From: Candidatus Bathycorpusculum fermentans
GTDB lineage: Archaea > Thermoproteota > Bathyarchaeia > Bathyarchaeales > Bathycorpusculaceae
NCBI GenBank assembly: GCA_009787175.1
Contig: WRGM01000102.1
Span: 1 to 7,797, forward strand
DNA: 7,797 nucleotides
Reading direction: 5' to 3'
The number at the start of each line of letters is the position of its first letter. Positions within the stretch are counted from its first letter, which is position 1. Shown here piece by piece: positions 5,767-7,797 of this stretch. The translations under genes and the position numbers were made by a program. Below the pieces are notes generated by a model. That model had not been told where the DNA came from and searched no databases. It saw only the letters and a program-made list of their open reading frames with translations.

Positions 5767-6843
5767 TTATCCTCCTAGCCATATAAGATTGTGCCAAACA
5801 CCCTTGAGCATCTGAGCAGTATGTATGCGATCTTCACGCTTCTGCCAAATCTTCCAACCACTAAACCGCTTATCAGCACTAAATCCACTCTCAGACTTCT
5901 CCCGACGATAATACTCAGACAAAAACAAAAAAGGGTACTGCATCAAACAAAAAACAAGTTTACGCCAAAACCGCGAACCCTTCAAAGTAGCATTACGTTT
6001 AGGTATAACATACAAATCAACCCTATTTTTACCAAACAACTCAGCCACAGACTGACACGCATAATACTGATCTAAACGAATACTTACTGGCTCCACCCCA
6101 CACTCCCCCATAAGCACCAAAGCAGCATCAAAAGCCGCCTTCTCAGACCTAAGAGAAGCCCCATAACCAACATAAAACCCCGACTCCAAATCCAAAACAG
6201 CAAAAGAATAAGTAAACAACTTTCTCCTCTTCATATTTTCCCCAGTATCCACCTTACTCCCTGTTTCTTTTTCTGTGGACATAGACATATTAGCTTTAAC
6301 AGTCTCCCCCTTCTGTTCTCTAACACTACGATAATGCCTAGTTACTGATAGACTGTATCCCGTACCATCGCCTGAAGTATGAGGACGTTTTATCTTTTTT
6401 TCTTTAACCAGTAATATGAACAAGTTGTGGATTATCATTTTTACGATGGTGTTTGAGTATGCTCTTTGTATTGTTTTGTAGCTTGTTTTTATGTCTTTTA
6501 GAGTGGTGAACATTGGTAGTAGGTTGGCCATTTTGCGGCTGCTGAATTGTATGAGGTCTTTTTGTAGTAGTATGAGTGTTTTTTGTTCTGGGCTGGTTTG
6601 TGAGGGTCTGCCGAAGGGTTTGGTGGTGTGTATTTGTTGTGTTGCTTTGTGTATTTTGTTTTCTATTTCTTGGAGGATTGTTGTTAGTCGTGTTGCCCAT
6701 TGTTTTTCGTATTGTTGGTAGTTTACGTGTTTTTGGTTTTTGTATTCTTGTTTGTAGTGGTTGGTGAGTGTTTGGTATTCTTGTTTGAATTGTTCAAATG
6801 TTTCGTTGGTTAGTTTTGGTCTAGTTTTTGTGTTGTTGTGCAT
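5767..6843 (-). CDS. DDE transposase of the inner insertion sequence
   Basis: A 358-residue transposase that cuts and joins the element ends. The N-terminal third (1-75) is Gln/Lys/Thr-rich and helical. It is followed by a Lys/Pro-rich linker with GRPSQTSPEQ and a probable DNA-binding helical part (85-135). The catalytic core has Asp159 in SGDGTGYS, Asp258 in IRLDQYYACQ and Glu318 in KSESGFSADKR, followed by GWKIWQKREDRI and HNLIWLG, the usual tail of this archaeal transposase type. The frame is intact from the ATG at 6843 to the TAA at 5769-5767, 20 bp from the element end. There is no clear ribosome binding site, and the TATA core at about 6882 would give only a short leader. The coding strand is A/C-rich in the 5' half and G/T-rich in the 3' half. 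The exact IS family name is uncertain (ISNCY-like). Confidence 0.9.
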   Translation of the reverse strand: MHNNTKTRPKLTNETFEQFKQEYQTLTNHYKQEYKNQKHVNYQQYEKQWATRLTTILQEIENKIHKATQQIHTTKPFGRPSQTSPEQKTLILLQKDLIQFSSRKMANLLPMFTTLKDIKTSYKTIQRAYSNTIVKMIIHNLFILLVKEKKIKRPHTSGDGTGYSLSVTRHYRSVREQKGETVKANMSMSTEKETGSKVDTGENMKRRKLFTYSFAVLDLESGFYVGYGASLRSEKAAFDAALVLMGECGVEPVSIRLDQYYACQSVAELFGKNRVDLYVIPKRNATLKGSRFWRKLVFCLMQYPFLFLSEYYRREKSESGFSADKRFSGWKIWQKREDRIHTAQMLKGVWHNLIWLGG

Positions 6844-6867
6844 GTTTGTTGTGTTGTGTGAACACTA

Positions 6868-6897
6868 ATTTAACGATATCTATATATATCGTTAAAT
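6868..6897. promoter_or_regulatory. Palindromic TATA-containing divergent promoter/operator of the inner IS
   Basis: Two perfect 12-bp arms, ATTTAACGATAT (6868-6879) and ATATCGTTAAAT (6886-6897), flank CTATAT, producing a run of alternating T and A at the centre. The site lies between the transposase start (6843) and the accessory gene start (6951). A TATA box here would place initiation about 25 nt away on each side, giving short leaders in both directions. The symmetry suggests a dimeric regulator binds over the promoter; the DUF2080-like protein is one candidate. The role is inferred from position. Confidence 0.6.
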
Positions 6898-6950
6898 GTT
6901 GTTGTTATTTTCGAAAGATATGTGCGTAAGCGTGTTGGTAGTGTGTTGTT

Positions 6951-7112
6951 ATGCCTAGAAGAATAGTGTTTAAGTCGGGGGATTTTGCTGTTACTGAGAG
7001 TGTTGAGGTTGTTTATGAGAGTAAGGTAACGTTGTTTGGGGATTCAGCTAAGGTTGGTGCGCCAAAAAAATTTATTGGAAAAAGAGCCTATGTAGTAATC
7101 CTCAAAGACTAA
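6951..7112 (+). CDS. DUF2080-family transposase-associated protein
   Basis: A 53-residue protein: MPRRIVFKSGDFAVTESVEV, then VYESKVTLFGDSAKVGAPKK, then FIGKRAYVVILKD. The segment V-x-L/F-G-x-S-A-K-V-x-x-P-K-x-x-I-G-K-R-x-Y-V is the hallmark of DUF2080 proteins, which accompany transposases in archaeal insertion sequences and resemble swapped-hairpin (AbrB-like) DNA-binding proteins. The function is not established. A role in regulating transposase expression or assisting transposition is inferred. The gene diverges from the transposase across a 107-bp spacer with a TATA-cored palindrome. The ATG at 6951 is the natural start; only a weak GGTAG lies upstream. The TAA at 7110-7112 is exactly 20 bp from the element end. 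Confidence 0.85.
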   Translation: MPRRIVFKSGDFAVTESVEVVYESKVTLFGDSAKVGAPKKFIGKRAYVVILKD

Positions 7113-7113
7113 A

Positions 7114-7132
7114 ACACTTATGTCCCAAAGCC
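7114..7132 (-). repeat. Right terminal inverted repeat of the inner IS
   Basis: The inverted copy reads GGCTTTGGGACATAAGTGT from 7132 towards the inside and differs from the left end at one base. It starts one base after the stop codon of the accessory gene. Confidence 0.93.
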
Positions 7133-7141
7133 GAAAAAACC
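7133..7141. repeat. Target site duplication, right copy (GAAAAAACC)
   Basis: This is an exact direct repeat of 5738-5746 immediately outside the right terminal repeat. It defines the insertion point inside the IS5-family transposase gene. Confidence 0.93.
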
Positions 7142-7337
7142 GAAAGGTGGTGAGTTAAGTTTTGAGGAAAAGTTGGAGAATAGACGTGTTTCTTGTTTGC
7201 GAGTTTTTGTTGAGAATGTTATTGCAAAGTTTAAGGTGTTTAAAATTGTGGCAAACAAGTACCGTAACCGTCGCAAACGCTACGAGTTACGTGCATCTTT
7301 AATTTGTGGCATAATCAATCATGAAAATCGAAAATAA
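7142..7337 (+). pseudogene. IS5-family transposase, C-terminal part, resumed after the inner insertion
   Basis: Joined to base 5746, the first base here completes a CCG codon, and the frame continues KGGELSFEEKLENRRVS, then CLRVFVENVIAKFKVFKIVA (catalytic Glu in VEN), NKYRNRRKRYELRASLICG and IINHENRK, to a TAA at 7335-7337. V-E-x-V-I-x-x-x-K-x-F-x-I and YRNRRKR-x-x-LR are signature blocks of this IS5 subgroup. There are no stops or shifts across 64 codons, so the gene was intact here when the inner element landed. Together with 5535-5746 it makes about 135 residues of a protein that would normally be roughly twice that length. Confidence 0.88.
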
Positions 7338-7357
7338 TTCCCGATGAGGTCTATTAA
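7338..7357 (+). repeat. Probable right end of the split IS5-family element
   Basis: The bases after the transposase stop read TTCCCGATGAGGTCTA and then TTAATTA. Inverted, AGACCTCATCGGGAA looks like an IS5-group terminal repeat, and the following TTA or TTAA could be a short target site. The left end of the element is missing, so the repeat cannot be confirmed within the window. It abuts the stop codon of the kelch gene at 7358-7360. Confidence 0.4.
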
Positions 7358-7681
7358 TTATGGATAACATTGTTTTTTAAAAATACAGAAATATTCCGTA
7401 ACAATCGCTCCGATTGTCAGAACTAACGACAATATAACGATGTAACTTACGATATGATTATGAGAAACAACTGGTTCAGATGTGGGCGTATTAGACGGAT
7501 CAGGAACCGTGTCTCTATAACCAAATGGAACATATTGCATAACTCCCGCACTTCCGTAAGATGTAGTATAAGTTACGCCAATTACGTATAAGACATCATC
7601 AAGAACAGCTACACCACAACCCAGAAACAGCGTAGATTTTGGACCCATGGTACTTGCCCAAGTTTTCTCTACAAGATCATA
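7358..7681 (-). pseudogene. Kelch-repeat surface protein, C-terminal remnant with membrane anchor
   Basis: In-frame protein begins at YDLVEKTWAS (7681), the end of one kelch blade, and continues through GCGVAVLDDVLYVIGVTY, the first strands of the next blade. It then runs into VMQYVPFGYRDTVPDPSNTP, a linker, a hydrophobic anchor (IVSYIVILSLVLTIGAIV) and a charged FKK tail, ending at 7358. This is the C-terminus of an archaeal beta-propeller surface protein held in the membrane at its end. The ATG at 7648 lies inside the kelch unit, so a 96-residue gene from there would be an artefact. Upstream, the frame breaks at eight A residues (7681-7688). Read one base over, PDTNNIVPNPSYFRPVAFF could be a continuation. 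Complete kelch proteins have several blades; here only one remains. Confidence 0.72.
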
Positions 7682-7710
7682 AAAAAAATGCTACTGGACG
7701 GAAATATGAC

Positions 7711-7734
7711 GGATTTGGGACAATATTATTTGTG
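7711..7734 (+). repeat. Terminal-repeat-like sequence near the right edge
   Basis: GGATTTGGGACA (7711-7722) matches the inner element's right terminus GGCTTTGGGACA at 11 of 12 positions and has the orientation of a left end. A minus-strand frame open to the window edge stops 24 bp inside it, the same layout as in the inner element (20 bp). It may be the left end of a related insertion sequence running off the window. It is partial evidence only. Confidence 0.35.
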
Positions 7735-7797
7735 TCAGGTTTTTCTTGCGTTTATGTTCTCTAAGTAGTTTAGGTAGCATAGGCGTTTGATGTTTAG
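7735..7797 (-). CDS. Possible C-terminus of a transposase running off the right edge
   Basis: The minus-strand frame is open from the window edge and reads LNIKRLCYLNYLENINARKT to a TGA at 7737-7735. Twenty residues are too few to name a family, and other frames are open here too (KHQTPMLPKLLREHKRKKN..., to 7691, and part of a possible kelch continuation). I prefer this frame because its stop lies directly inside the terminal-repeat-like sequence at 7711, as transposase stops do in the inner element. Confidence 0.25.
   Translation of the reverse strand, partial: LNIKRLCYLNYLENINARKT

Larger units (their letters stand above)
5747..7132. mobile_element. Complete 1386-bp archaeal insertion sequence with DDE transposase and DUF2080-like gene
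   Basis: The element is bounded by 19-bp inverted repeats with one mismatch (GACTTTGGGACATAAGTGT on the left, GGCTTTGGGACATAAGTGT inverted on the right) and flanked by a perfect 9-bp target duplication. It carries two divergent genes: a 358-residue transposase (minus) and a 53-residue DUF2080-type protein (plus). Both stop codons lie exactly 20 bp from the element ends. A palindrome with a TATA core lies between the genes. Length, 9-bp duplication and accessory gene suggest an ISNCY-type archaeal group (ISM1- or ISA1214-like); that assignment is from memory. Full-length genes and an exact duplication indicate a fairly recent and possibly still active insertion. Confidence 0.93.

Noticed and set aside
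5550..5786. A 78-residue plus-strand gene starting at the ATG at 5550
   Set aside because: The ATG lies inside a conserved transposase block and the last residues (TLGHKCVILLAI) are read from the inserted element's terminal repeat.
6404..6767. Open frames opposite or alongside the transposase, both strands
   Set aside because: They arise from the strong G/T against A/C skew and have repetitive low-complexity translations; the transposase frame has the catalytic motifs.
1..7797. CRISPR array, toxin-antitoxin pair or multi-gene defence system
   Set aside because: No regularly spaced direct repeats and no nuclease, helicase or toxin-like genes are visible in the six frames.

Overview
The window is AT-rich and looks archaeal. 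The main pointers are a 53-residue transposase-associated protein of the DUF2080 type (a family known mainly from archaeal insertion sequences), TATA-like promoter elements, T-rich gene ends, GTGA-type ribosome binding sites, a winged-helix/small-membrane-protein gene pair of archaeal style, and a kelch/C-terminal-anchor surface protein. A low-GC member of Bathyarchaeia or a related lineage would fit, but the sequence alone does not settle the taxon.

Left part (1-4801) is ordinary chromosome. In order: a membrane-anchored coiled-coil protein of unknown function (minus, 151-699); a two-gene unit on the minus strand made of a winged-helix regulator (1746-1444) followed 20 nt later by a four-helix membrane protein (1423-950); a 337-nt divergent spacer; a 515-residue zinc ribbon/HtrA protease/PDZ membrane protein (plus, 2084-3631); a tRNA-Ser(GCT) gene with encoded CCA (minus, 3717-3803); and a small MscS mechanosensitive channel (minus, 3983-4801). 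The extracytoplasmic protease and the MscS channel are both envelope-stress functions, but nothing shows that they are linked.

Right part (about 4802-7797) is a graveyard of nested mobile DNA. A minus-strand 3' fragment of an IS5-family transposase with a frameshift (5224-5533) abuts, head to head, a plus-strand 3' fragment of a different IS5-family transposase that starts at about 5535. That second fragment is split by a complete 1386-bp insertion sequence (5747-7132). The inner element has 19-bp terminal inverted repeats with one mismatch and a perfect 9-bp target duplication (GAAAAAACC). Removing the element and one copy of the duplication restores the reading frame of the interrupted transposase exactly. 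The inner element carries two divergent genes, a DDE transposase (minus, 5767-6843) and the DUF2080-like accessory protein (plus, 6951-7112). They diverge from a 30-bp palindrome with a TATA core, and each stops exactly 20 bp from its end of the element.

Beyond the IS5 fragment (from about 7358) lies the 3' end of a kelch-repeat surface protein on the minus strand. It loses its frame at an 8-T run (plus-strand A run) near 7681. A third terminal-repeat-like sequence (GGATTTGGGACA, 7711) suggests that yet another related element enters from the right edge. No CRISPR array or complete novel defence system is visible. The most informative structure is the nested insertion and the symmetric two-gene architecture of the inner element.
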